A stretch of 7,261 nucleotides of DNA from Candidatus Saganbacteria bacterium (GCA_020051815.1 JAGVQF010000165.1:1-7261), one strand, 5' to 3'. Shown: positions 1-6,993, numbered from the stretch's first letter. The notes: generated from the letters alone by a model not told the origin. Numbers and translations: made by a program.

Positions 1-258
1 CGAAGATAATGTTATCATCTTATGAAGTCTGATCGTTGAATTGGTTTTTAATCCTGTATTATCAAAGCCGTCATCTTCTGCGCTAATAGGTAAATCCGAA
101 GCAAATCTTTCTTTGACTTTTTGGCTAGTAATAAAAGCTAAAATTACTTGCTTTTGCTGGCCAATCGCACCGGTTAAACAGATTGCGGGACGCACCTTTA
201 TTTGGGCAGGATTATCTTCGTAGGGGAAAGGAATCAGTACTATTTTATTTCTTATCAT
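1..258 (-). CDS. MazF/PemK-like endoribonuclease toxin, N-terminal 86 residues (3' end beyond window)
   Basis: Translating the minus strand from the ATG at 258-256 gives 86 codons with no stop up to the window edge. The protein begins MIRNKIVLIPFPYED. It shows the landmarks of the MazF/PemK (CcdB-fold) family in order: the N-terminal strand ending in PFP (residues 10-12), RPA at 23-25, the strand ending in ITS at 43-45, and the C-terminal GLKTNSTIRLHK block at 69-80, which matches the family's usual 'GL..PS.VR..K' stretch. R23 and T44 sit where the catalytic Arg and Thr of MazF ribonucleases lie. Family members cleave single-stranded RNA at short sequence motifs and are usually 105-130 aa, so about 20-40 residues should lie beyond the window. 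The ATG lies inside the end of the upstream gene, giving a 14-bp overlap that suggests translational coupling; no strong ribosome-binding site is visible. Family assignment is from motifs read by eye; activity and the cognate antitoxin are inferred. Confidence 0.8.
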   Translation of the reverse strand, partial: MIRNKIVLIPFPYEDNPAQIKVRPAICLTGAIGQQKQVILAFITSQKVKERFASDLPISAEDDGFDNTGLKTNSTIRLHKMITLSS

Positions 259-595
259 CGAAAGGGATGCCGTCCTGAAGCGAATAGAGATCTTCTTCGG
301 GAGATAATAGTAAAGCATAAGCATCGTCTTTTGATGCGGCCTTTAATATTTCTTGATCGCTGACTACCTCGTCTTCTATCCAAAAATCAAGACCCTGCGC
401 AGACAATTTTTGAAATGAATGATTAACAAGCACATTTTCTACGCGCCCCGGGTTGAAAACCGCAACAAAACGGGAAGTGGCACTCATATTTTTCCATGGA
501 AAGCCAACGTATAATTCTTCGTTCGCGAGCCATCCCTGCTGCTCAAAAACCTTTGTTCCATCCCTCGCAGGGAGGGCGGCGTAATTAACAATCAT
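245..595 (-). CDS. 116-aa protein of unknown family, candidate antitoxin for the downstream MazF-like toxin
   Basis: I do not recognise this family. The N-terminal two thirds (residues 1-75) has aromatic and hydrophobic strand-like segments (ELYVGFPW at 27-34, SRFVAVFNPG at 41-50, GLDFWIEDE at 68-76) and looks like a small globular domain. The last 40 residues (about 76-116) are strongly acidic, with DLYSLQDGIPFDDKK at the end, the kind of flexible acidic tail by which many MazF-type antitoxins cap their toxin. No ribbon-helix-helix, AbrB or helix-turn-helix DNA-binding domain is evident, which is unusual for a MazE-like antitoxin. Its ATG overlaps the stop of the TIGR04255 gene (ATGA at 595-592), and its own 3' end overlaps the toxin start by 14 bp, so the three genes are almost certainly co-translated. 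That it is a real gene is well supported by this packing; the antitoxin role is an inference from position and tail composition. Confidence 0.7.
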   Translation of the reverse strand: MIVNYAALPARDGTKVFEQQGWLANEELYVGFPWKNMSATSRFVAVFNPGRVENVLVNHSFQKLSAQGLDFWIEDEVVSDQEILKAASKDDAYALLLSPEEDLYSLQDGIPFDDKK

Positions 596-1353
596 TGGGA
601 TAGCACCCCTTTCATTCTTTCAGTAATAGACCAATAAAAAATATCAAATATCTTGTTGTTTATTTCCTCAAGTCTTTTCACCAGATTCTCTTTGGTTAAT
701 TCTTTAAGCGAATACCCATCAATATCAAGAATAAATCTCCGAATCTTTTCAAGCTTGACAGTCCCATATTTGAAATTGAGATTATATTTCTCCCCATTTT
801 CACCTTTAATAATGTAGCCGTGCATATCTTGTGATAAGCTTATGTCAAAGCATTTATTGTTCATGCTTGGCATTAATAGCTCATTAAAATAACCAGCAAA
901 CTTTTCCATGCTGTTATTTTCTTCTTTATCAAAGAAATTTATTTTTCTCAGCCCAACCCGTAAAATCTTATTCTCCGCATAGACAGTCGAATATATGGCC
1001 AATACTTTATTAAATACATCCATCAGTTTTTCAAATGTTTCATAGGTTTTATATTCGAGTAAAATGGAATTCTGATTAACTTTTATGTAATTTTGAGCGC
1101 TGGTATTTTTCATAATATAAGAAGTTATCTTTTTTACGGGGACAATCGCGAATTCGGTCTGCCCTAATAATTCCTCTGTCTCTTCATCTCTTTGCGGAAA
1201 GTCTTTCGCAAATTGTGCGACCAGCTTTGACGCTAGGTCCTTTGCGTCAAAAATGTCGGCAAAATCCATTCGTAAAATAACCGTGTTAAGTAGGTGTTTC
1301 TTAATTGTTTTGATTATTTCTTTGCGGTCAACATGAGGAACATTAAAAGGCAT
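592..1353 (-). CDS. TIGR04255 family protein
   Basis: This 253-aa protein matches the sporadically distributed TIGR04255 family (usually about 250-270 aa) in overall length and landmark segments. The middle has the strand-rich NQNSILLEYKTYETFEKL block (residues 93-110), followed by a helix and ILRVGLRKINFF (130-141), the family's 'RVGLRYINR' signature. The C-terminal part has FILDIDGY (207-214), a long charged helix (220-236) and FYWSITERMKGVL (239-251), which corresponds to the 'F..SITE' ending. There is no signal peptide or membrane segment, so a cytoplasmic location is expected. The molecular function of the family is not known to me; its patchy distribution points to accessory or defence-type roles. 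The ATG is fixed by an excellent GGAGGTGA ribosome-binding site. The gene is clearly richer in A+T than the lspA-lgt-ahcY genes beside it, which suggests separate acquisition. It overlaps the next gene by 4 bp. Confidence 0.8.
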   Translation of the reverse strand: MPFNVPHVDRKEIIKTIKKHLLNTVILRMDFADIFDAKDLASKLVAQFAKDFPQRDEETEELLGQTEFAIVPVKKITSYIMKNTSAQNYIKVNQNSILLEYKTYETFEKLMDVFNKVLAIYSTVYAENKILRVGLRKINFFDKEENNSMEKFAGYFNELLMPSMNNKCFDISLSQDMHGYIIKGENGEKYNLNFKYGTVKLEKIRRFILDIDGYSLKELTKENLVKRLEEINNKIFDIFYWSITERMKGVLSQ

Positions 1354-1356
1354 TAT

Positions 1357-1364
1357 TCACCTCC
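1357..1364 (-). promoter_or_regulatory. Strong ribosome-binding site of the TIGR04255 gene
   Basis: On the minus strand GGAGGTGA ends 3 bp before the ATG at 1353, putting the GGAGG core at a 6-bp spacing. It is a near-perfect anti-16S match and fixes this start. Confidence 0.8.
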
Positions 1365-1373
1365 GCTGGCTTA

Positions 1374-1403
1374 ATTATATCTTATTATCATTTGTATTGC
1401 CAT
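1374..1403 (-). promoter_or_regulatory. Putative sigma70-type promoter for the TIGR04255/toxin cassette
   Basis: In the 67-bp gap after lgt the minus strand has a perfect TATAAT (1379-1374) preceded at 18 bp by ATGGCA (1403-1398), four of six matches to TTGACA. Transcription would begin near 1367, leaving a leader of about 14 nt that contains the strong ribosome-binding site. No operator repeat is obvious besides the short GCCATGGC palindrome that overlaps the -35 (1399-1406). A separate promoter here would let the cassette be expressed independently of the lspA-lgt transcript. The region is A+T-rich, so chance matches are possible. Confidence 0.5.
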
Positions 1404-1420
1404 GGCTATATGTCTGGGAT

Positions 1421-2179
1421 TTAGGCGGTCTTATTTCTAAAATAGGATAATCCCCAAAGGCCAAAGATAAAAAGAACGATCGCCAGCCATTGTGATGGCG
1501 TCAGCCCCAGCCAGTGGATAGGGGAGAAGCGCAGGAATTCGACCAGAAAACGATAGAGCGAATAAAAGGTCAGGCCCCAAAAGAGGATCTGGCCGTCGAA
1601 TTTCTTTTGCCGATAAAGCCGGATCAGAAACAAGAACGAGAAGAACATGGCCAGCGATGAATAGAGCTGGGTGGGATGCAGAACCTGGTCCGGGCAATAA
1701 GCCGCGGCCAGCGAGCCGGGCGGAAAGACCACGCCCCAGGGGAGATTGGTCGGCAGGCCAAAGCAACAGCCGTTTAGAAAACAGCCGAGCCTGCCCAGCA
1801 CATAGCCGAGCGTTGTTCCCGGCGCCATAATATCCATCAGCTTGAGCAGGGGGATATGCTTTAGCCGAGCGTAGAGCGCGACGGCCAGGAGCGCGAGCAG
1901 GAGGCCGCCGAGAAAGACGAGCCCGCCGTTCTGCACCATGATGATCTCGAGCGGGTTGGCGCGGAAATAATCCCACTGGCCGAGGACATAAACCAACCGC
2001 GCGCCGACGATCGAGGCGATCATCACATAAAGCGCAAGGTCAAGGATAGTTTGTCCGCTCACCCCTTCCTTTTTACCGTAATAGAGCGAAAGGATAAGCC
2101 AGGCAAGCACCCCCAGGGCGACAAATAGCCCGTATGAGTGAAGAGTGAAAGGGCCAAGTCTAAGCAGGTCCGGATGCAT
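1421..2179 (-). CDS. lgt: Prolipoprotein diacylglyceryl transferase
   Basis: Lgt transfers diacylglycerol from phosphatidylglycerol to the lipobox cysteine of prolipoproteins, the first step of lipoprotein maturation, at the cytoplasmic membrane. The 252-aa product has about seven hydrophobic segments. Family landmarks are visible: HSYG at 14-17, GARLVYV at 59-65, QNGGLVFLGG at 83-92, the Lgt signature GRLGCFLNGCCFG at 129-141 (R130 corresponds to E. coli R143), HPTQLY at 168-173, and LYRFLVEFLR at 208-217. The signature is the cysteine-rich variant, with C133 and C138 where E. coli has N146 and E151. Residue L90 occupies the position of E. coli H103. I chose the ATG at 2179 because MHPDLLRLGPFTLHSYG is the normal Lgt start and GGAGGGGA precedes it; an in-frame ATG at 2224 would add 15 non-homologous residues. 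The gene overlaps the end of lspA by 20 bp, so the next pathway enzyme is co-expressed. Confidence 0.96.
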   Translation of the reverse strand: MHPDLLRLGPFTLHSYGLFVALGVLAWLILSLYYGKKEGVSGQTILDLALYVMIASIVGARLVYVLGQWDYFRANPLEIIMVQNGGLVFLGGLLLALLAVALYARLKHIPLLKLMDIMAPGTTLGYVLGRLGCFLNGCCFGLPTNLPWGVVFPPGSLAAAYCPDQVLHPTQLYSSLAMFFSFLFLIRLYRQKKFDGQILFWGLTFYSLYRFLVEFLRFSPIHWLGLTPSQWLAIVLFIFGLWGLSYFRNKTA

Positions 2180-2615
2180 TTTTCCCCTCCCGGACGAAGA
2201 GCTTGTAAGCCAGCAGAAGGACACCGGCGTTGATCAGGATATCGGCCAGATTAAAGACCGGCCAGAAAGAGAGGTCGATATAATCGATGACAAAAGAGCG
2301 AAAGATCCGATCGATCAGATTGCCAAGACTGCCGCCCAGGATCAGGGCCAGACCGGCCTGAAATAAAAGATTTTTGGCCGGCACCCGGTAATGGAGATAA
2401 ACGACGACGGCCGAGACGACCAGCCCGATGACCGCCAGGTAGGATGAAAAGCCGACGAAAAGCGAGAAGGCGGCTCCGGTGTTGCGCACATAAGTGAGCT
2501 TAAGGGCATGGCCGAGGAGCGGGATCGACTGGTTGACCGTCATGCCTCCCTGAACGAGAAATTTTATTAACTGGTCGAGAGCGGCGGCCAGAAAGGCGAT
2601 CGAATAGAAGAGCAT
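2160..2615 (-). CDS. lspA: Lipoprotein signal peptidase (signal peptidase II)
   Basis: LspA is an integral membrane aspartyl protease that removes the signal peptide of diacylglyceryl-prolipoproteins, directly after Lgt. The 151-aa product has the usual four hydrophobic segments (about 2-22, 55-75, 84-100 and 123-140). Signature residues are present: D14 and K18 in DQLIK, the TYVRNTGAAFSLF block at 41-53, GGSLGNLIDRI at 94-104, and the catalytic dyad as D111 (in FVIDY) and D125 (in FNLAD). Length is normal for the family. The ATG lies 2 bp after the stop of the preceding DUF5665 gene (TAG, GG, ATG) with only weak Shine-Dalgarno character, so translation probably relies on coupling. Its stop lies 20 bp inside lgt. 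Confidence 0.96.
   Translation of the reverse strand: MLFYSIAFLAAALDQLIKFLVQGGMTVNQSIPLLGHALKLTYVRNTGAAFSLFVGFSSYLAVIGLVVSAVVVYLHYRVPAKNLLFQAGLALILGGSLGNLIDRIFRSFVIDYIDLSFWPVFNLADILINAGVLLLAYKLFVREGKNASGPA
2184..2190 (-). promoter_or_regulatory. Ribosome-binding site that decides the lgt start
   Basis: The minus strand reads GGAGGGG with its GGAGG core 6 bp before the ATG at 2179. It lies inside the 3' end of lspA and supports the shorter 252-aa Lgt over the longer frame from 2224. Confidence 0.75.
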
Positions 2616-2617
2616 CC

Positions 2618-2882
2618 CTATCTGACTCTTGGCGCCTGTTTAGCGTAGGTGTCGATCAGTGTGGCGATCTGGCCGAAATAATAACCCAGGACAGGGAAGT
2701 TGACCAAGTTGGAGAGAAGCATGGTCAAAATATATATGATGATGCCCAGCACTATCGTGGTGCCCAGCGCGAAGCCGACCCCCTGCGCCATGCCATTCAA
2801 AAAAGTGAAAAGAACGTAGCGCCAGGGTTCGTGCTTGTCCCGGCGGATCTTTTCGACCGCTTCGATCAGTTTTTCTTGTTCC

Positions 2883-2884
<2 letters not shown>
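2618..2884 (-). CDS. Small membrane protein, DUF5665 family
   Basis: This is an 88-aa protein with a charged N-terminal helix (residues 1-22, rich in Glu, Lys and Arg), then a glycine-containing hydrophobic stretch, FLNGMAQGVGFALGTT at 28-43, running into ILGIIIYILTMLL-like sequence to about residue 57. A short amphipathic tail (65-88) follows. The F-x-x-G-x-x-x-G-x-G-x-x-x-G pattern before a single long membrane segment is what I know from DUF5665 proteins, small membrane proteins of unknown function. No catalytic motif is visible. It sits directly before lspA (2-bp gap), which hints at a membrane-related role, but its neighbours could also be coincidental. Its start codon directly follows a 7-bp repeat array and has no good ribosome-binding site. 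Confidence 0.8.
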
Positions 2885-4188
<1,304 letters not shown>

Positions 4189-6981
4189 TTATTTCCCCTC
4201 CATTTCAACTATTTTAACACATTTTCCGCAGAGCGTCGAATGGTTTTGGCTGTTGCCCACGTCTTTTTTCCACACCCAGCAGCGCTCGCATTTGGCGCCG
4301 TCGGCATGTTTAACAAGAATAACTTCACCGTCAATTAGCTTGACCTGCGCGACGATGAGGACCATCGGCAACATGGCTTCCGATCCTTTGAGCCATTCCC
4401 GGCCTTTTATCCCGATCTCGACCAGCGCTTCGGTCGAAGAGGAAATCTCCTTCCGGCCGCGGACAACTTCGAGTTCCCGATAGACCTCTTCTTTGAGCTT
4501 GAGCAGCTTTTCCCAGCGTTCCTCAAGCTTCGCATCGAGGTATTGAGGATCAGCTTTGGGCATTTCCAGCAAAAAGACACTCGCGACTCGTGACCCGCGA
4601 CTCGTGACGTATTTAAGGATATCTTCGGCGGTAAAAGAGAGGATCGGCGCCATTAGTTTGACCATGGCCTGCAGGACCTCGTTCATGGCGAACTGGGCGG
4701 AGCGGCGCTCAATAGAATCTTTGCCGCAGGTATAGAGGCGGTCTTTTGACATGTCAAGATAAAAGGCCGAGAGGTCGTTGACGCAGAAGTCGTAGAGCGA
4801 ATGATAGACGACGTGGAACTCGAATTCGTCGTAGGCCTTGGTGATCCGCTCGATCAGGCGGTTGAGGCGAAGGAGGATCCAACGATCGATTTCGAGTAGG
4901 GGGTAGGGAGTAGGGGGTAGGGAATAGTCGTAAAGATTACTGATGAGAAAACGACAGGTGTTACGGATCTTAGAATACGCCTCCTGGACCTGTTTGAGGA
5001 TCTTTTCCGAGGCCGCCATATCGTTTCTGAAGTCGGTGGAGGCGACCCAGAGACGCAGGACGTCGGCGCCGTAGCGCTTGGCCACATCCTGCGGGTCGAC
5101 AACGTTGCCCAAAGACTTACTCATCTTTTTGCCTTTGTCGTCGATCGTGAAGCCATGGGTGAGGACGGCGTTAAAAGGGGCCCGGCCTTTATAGCCGGTC
5201 GAGATGAGGAGCGAGCTCTGGAACCAGCCCCGGTGCTGGTCACTGCCTTCCAGATAGAGATCGGCCGGCCAGCGCAGGCCCGCGCGCGTCTCAAGCACCG
5301 CCGCAAAGGATGAGCCGGACTCGAACCAGACGTCTAAGATATCGGTTTCTTTGGTGAATTCAGTGTCGCCGCAGAAAGGGCACTTTGTGCCCGGCGGCAA
5401 AATATCCTTTGGGTCTTTGGCAAACCAGCCGTTCGTGCCGTCTTTGAGGACAAGTTCGCGGATGGCTTGGTTAAACACGCCGGTGAGCGACGGCTTGCCG
5501 CATTTATTGCAGTAAAAAGCCGGGATGGGGACGCCCCAGGAGCGCTGGCGCGAGATGCACCAGTCGGGCCGGGTCTCCACCATGCCGCGGATCCGGTTCT
5601 CGCCCCAGGCGGGGAACCATTTGGTTTCGGTGATCGCTTTGAGGGCCTCGGCCCGCAGATTCTTGTGTTCAACGGAGACGAACCACTGCTCGGTGGCGCG
5701 GAAGATGACTGGCTTTTTACAGCGCCAGCAGTGGGGATATGAATGTTTGATGAATTCTAGCTTGAGAAGCGTACCGTCCGCCTTCATCTTTTCGGTGATC
5801 AGTTTGTTGGCCTCGTCATAATTCTTGCCCTTGATAAAATCCGGCACGGTATTATCAAAATTGCCCTTGCCGTCGACCGGCATGATGATCGGCAGTTTAT
5901 ATTTGAGGCCGACAGAGTAGTCTTCGATCCCATGGCCGGGGGCGATGTGGACGAAGCCGGTCCCCTGTTCGAGCGTGACCAGTTCGTCGAGCACGACCGG
6001 CACTTGCCTTTCGATAAAAGGATGCTGGCAGAGCAGCCCTTCCAGAAATTTGCCCTTGGTCTTGTCGATGATCGCGTGATGCGTAATGCTCAGGCGTTTA
6101 ATAAAATCCTCCAGCAAGTCTTCCGCGACGATTAAAATTTCGTTTTCGACTTTCAGGAAAACATATTCATAATCCTCGTTGGCCGCCACCGCCACGTTGG
6201 AGGGGAGCGTCCAGGGGGTCGTTGTCCAGATCACGACCGACCAGGGGATTTCAAGGATTGTTTTGAAATTAGGATTTTGGGCTTCGAATTTGTTTAGTAT
6301 TTCGGTTTTCGAGTTTAGAATTTTAAACTTGACGTAGATCGAGGGTGACCTGTCATCCTCGTATTCGAGCTCCGCTTCAGCCAGGGCTGTCTGGTCATTG
6401 GGGCACCAGTGGATCGGCTTTAAGCCGCGAAAGACGTAATCTTTTTCCGCCAGGTTGCCGAAGAGCTCGATTATCTTTGCTTCGTAGGCGTGGTCGATCG
6501 TCAGGTACGGCTTGTCCCATTCGCCGAAGATGCCGAGTTTTTTAAATTCCGCGCGCTGGAGATCGACGTACTTCAGGGCGTACTCCTTGCACTTGTTCCT
6601 AAATTCAATGATGTCCCCGCGCGACTCGTGACCCGCGACTTTCAGTTCTTTCAGAAGTTGTGTTTCGATCGGCAATCCGTGGCAGTCCCAGCCGGGGATG
6701 TAGGGGGCATAGAAGCCGCTCATCGACTTATATTTGACGATGATGTCTTTGAGTATCTTGTTGAGCGCATGGCCAAGATGAATATCGCCGTTAGGATATG
6801 GCGGTCCGTCATGAAGAATATAGGTCCCTTGGTCCCTTGATCCCTTGGTCCCCGGCTCCTGCATCTTGTGATAAATATCTTCTTTATCCCAAAACCCGAG
6901 GAATTCCTCTTCCACTTTGGCGGCATTGGCGCGGATCGGGAAGTCGGTTTGCGGCAGGTTTAGCGTCTTTTTGTATTCCAT
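4189..6981 (-). CDS. ileS: Isoleucyl-tRNA synthetase
   Basis: IleRS charges tRNA-Ile with isoleucine in the cytoplasm and edits mischarged valine. The 930-aa product is of normal bacterial length. The class I motifs are HLGH (68-71, in the HIGH position) and KMSKS (619-623). The CP1 editing domain has TTTPWTLPSN (253-262) and GHGIEDY (349-355, with the editing Asp as D354). Cysteine pairs in the connective region are at 418/421, 491/494 and 534/537. The anticodon-binding domain carries DRWILLRLN (699-707). A C-terminal zinc finger is formed by C898/C901 and C918/C921, as in type-1 bacterial IleRS. The gene carries five in-frame short tandem arrays that encode residues 43-53, 114-122, 218-240, 685-696 and 791-801, all at variable loops or linkers and none touching a catalytic motif. 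The reading frame is open throughout, so the enzyme is expected to be functional. No T-box leader fits in the 39-bp gap upstream. Confidence 0.98.
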   Translation of the reverse strand: MEYKKTLNLPQTDFPIRANAAKVEEEFLGFWDKEDIYHKMQEPGTKGSRDQGTYILHDGPPYPNGDIHLGHALNKILKDIIVKYKSMSGFYAPYIPGWDCHGLPIETQLLKELKVAGHESRGDIIEFRNKCKEYALKYVDLQRAEFKKLGIFGEWDKPYLTIDHAYEAKIIELFGNLAEKDYVFRGLKPIHWCPNDQTALAEAELEYEDDRSPSIYVKFKILNSKTEILNKFEAQNPNFKTILEIPWSVVIWTTTPWTLPSNVAVAANEDYEYVFLKVENEILIVAEDLLEDFIKRLSITHHAIIDKTKGKFLEGLLCQHPFIERQVPVVLDELVTLEQGTGFVHIAPGHGIEDYSVGLKYKLPIIMPVDGKGNFDNTVPDFIKGKNYDEANKLITEKMKADGTLLKLEFIKHSYPHCWRCKKPVIFRATEQWFVSVEHKNLRAEALKAITETKWFPAWGENRIRGMVETRPDWCISRQRSWGVPIPAFYCNKCGKPSLTGVFNQAIRELVLKDGTNGWFAKDPKDILPPGTKCPFCGDTEFTKETDILDVWFESGSSFAAVLETRAGLRWPADLYLEGSDQHRGWFQSSLLISTGYKGRAPFNAVLTHGFTIDDKGKKMSKSLGNVVDPQDVAKRYGADVLRLWVASTDFRNDMAASEKILKQVQEAYSKIRNTCRFLISNLYDYSLPPTPYPLLEIDRWILLRLNRLIERITKAYDEFEFHVVYHSLYDFCVNDLSAFYLDMSKDRLYTCGKDSIERRSAQFAMNEVLQAMVKLMAPILSFTAEDILKYVTSRGSRVASVFLLEMPKADPQYLDAKLEERWEKLLKLKEEVYRELEVVRGRKEISSSTEALVEIGIKGREWLKGSEAMLPMVLIVAQVKLIDGEVILVKHADGAKCERCWVWKKDVGNSQNHSTLCGKCVKIVEMEGK
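4195..4201 (-). promoter_or_regulatory. Ribosome-binding site of ahcY inside the ileS 3' end
   Basis: The minus strand reads GGAGGGG, with the GGAGG core 8 bp before the ahcY ATG at 4188. The same bases encode part of the last codons of ileS. It supports the ATG at 4188 over internal methionines. Confidence 0.7.
4579..4609. repeat. Heptamer array (ACTCGYG type) inside ileS, site 5
   Basis: On the plus strand the units are ACTCGCG, ACTCGTG, ACCCGCG, ACTCGTG and a partial ACG, a clean 7-bp period over 31 bp. It encodes residues 791-801 (around TSRGSRVAS), in the loop between the YV segment and SVFLLEMP, where IleRS length varies. Positions 4582-4602 are identical to 6620-6640. Confidence 0.9.
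4894..4927. repeat. Heptamer array (TAGGGRG type) inside ileS, site 4
   Basis: On the plus strand the units are TAGGGGG, TAGGGAG, TAGGGGG, TAGGGAA and a partial TAG, with a partial GAG before the first unit. It encodes the proline-rich residues 685-696 (SLPPTPYPLL) just before EIDRWILLRLN, a linker of variable length in IleRS. In the coding strand no stop arises in the used frame. Confidence 0.9.
6262..6328. repeat. Degenerate heptamer array (TTTCGAR/TTTAGWA type) inside ileS, site 3
   Basis: The clearest register on the plus strand is TTTAGTA, TTTCGGT, TTTCGAG, TTTAGAA, TTTTAAA at 6293-6327. More degenerate units (GGATTTT, GGGCTTC, GAATTTG) run back to about 6262. It encodes residues 218-240 (KFKILNSKTEILNKFEAQN and the next few), a lysine- and asparagine-rich insertion directly before the conserved editing-domain strand SVVIWTTTPWTLP. 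It is locally much richer in A+T than the flanking coding sequence. The outer limits are approximate. Confidence 0.7.
6617..6640. repeat. Short heptamer array (ACTCGYG type) inside ileS, site 2
   Basis: On the plus strand there is CCGCGCG (degenerate), ACTCGTG, ACCCGCG and a partial ACT. Positions 6620-6640 are identical to 4582-4602 in the same gene. It encodes residues 114-122 (KVAGHESRG) in the loop after LLKEL, where other IleRS proteins also vary. Too short to call from this copy alone; the exact match to the longer array makes it convincing. Confidence 0.8.
6823..6854. repeat. Octamer tandem array (GGTCCCTT type) inside ileS, site 1
   Basis: On the plus strand there are four 8-bp units: GGTCCCTT, GGTCCCTT, GATCCCTT, GGTCCCCG. 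It encodes residues 43-53 (PGTKGSRDQGT), the loop between the N-terminal helix and YILHDGPP that leads into the HIGH motif. It differs from the other arrays in having an 8-bp period. Confidence 0.88.
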
Positions 6982-6993
6982 GTTGAAGATACT

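Noticed and set aside
41..223. Plus-strand open frame of 60 codons near the left edge
   Set aside because: It is antisense to the MazF/PemK-like frame, which has recognisable family motifs; the plus-strand peptide has none and no ribosome-binding site.
1399..1406. GCCATGGC palindrome as a possible operator or attachment core
   Set aside because: Eight bases only, single copy in the gap, no flanking direct repeats; too little to call.
1437..1976. Long minus-strand frame of 179 codons inside lgt
   Set aside because: It is an out-of-frame shadow rich in Arg, Ala and Pro over an intact Lgt with its catalytic motifs.
2180..2224. Longer Lgt from the ATG at 2224
   Set aside because: The extra 15 residues (beginning MSFCWLTSSSSGRG) are not Lgt-like, and a strong ribosome-binding site precedes the ATG at 2179.
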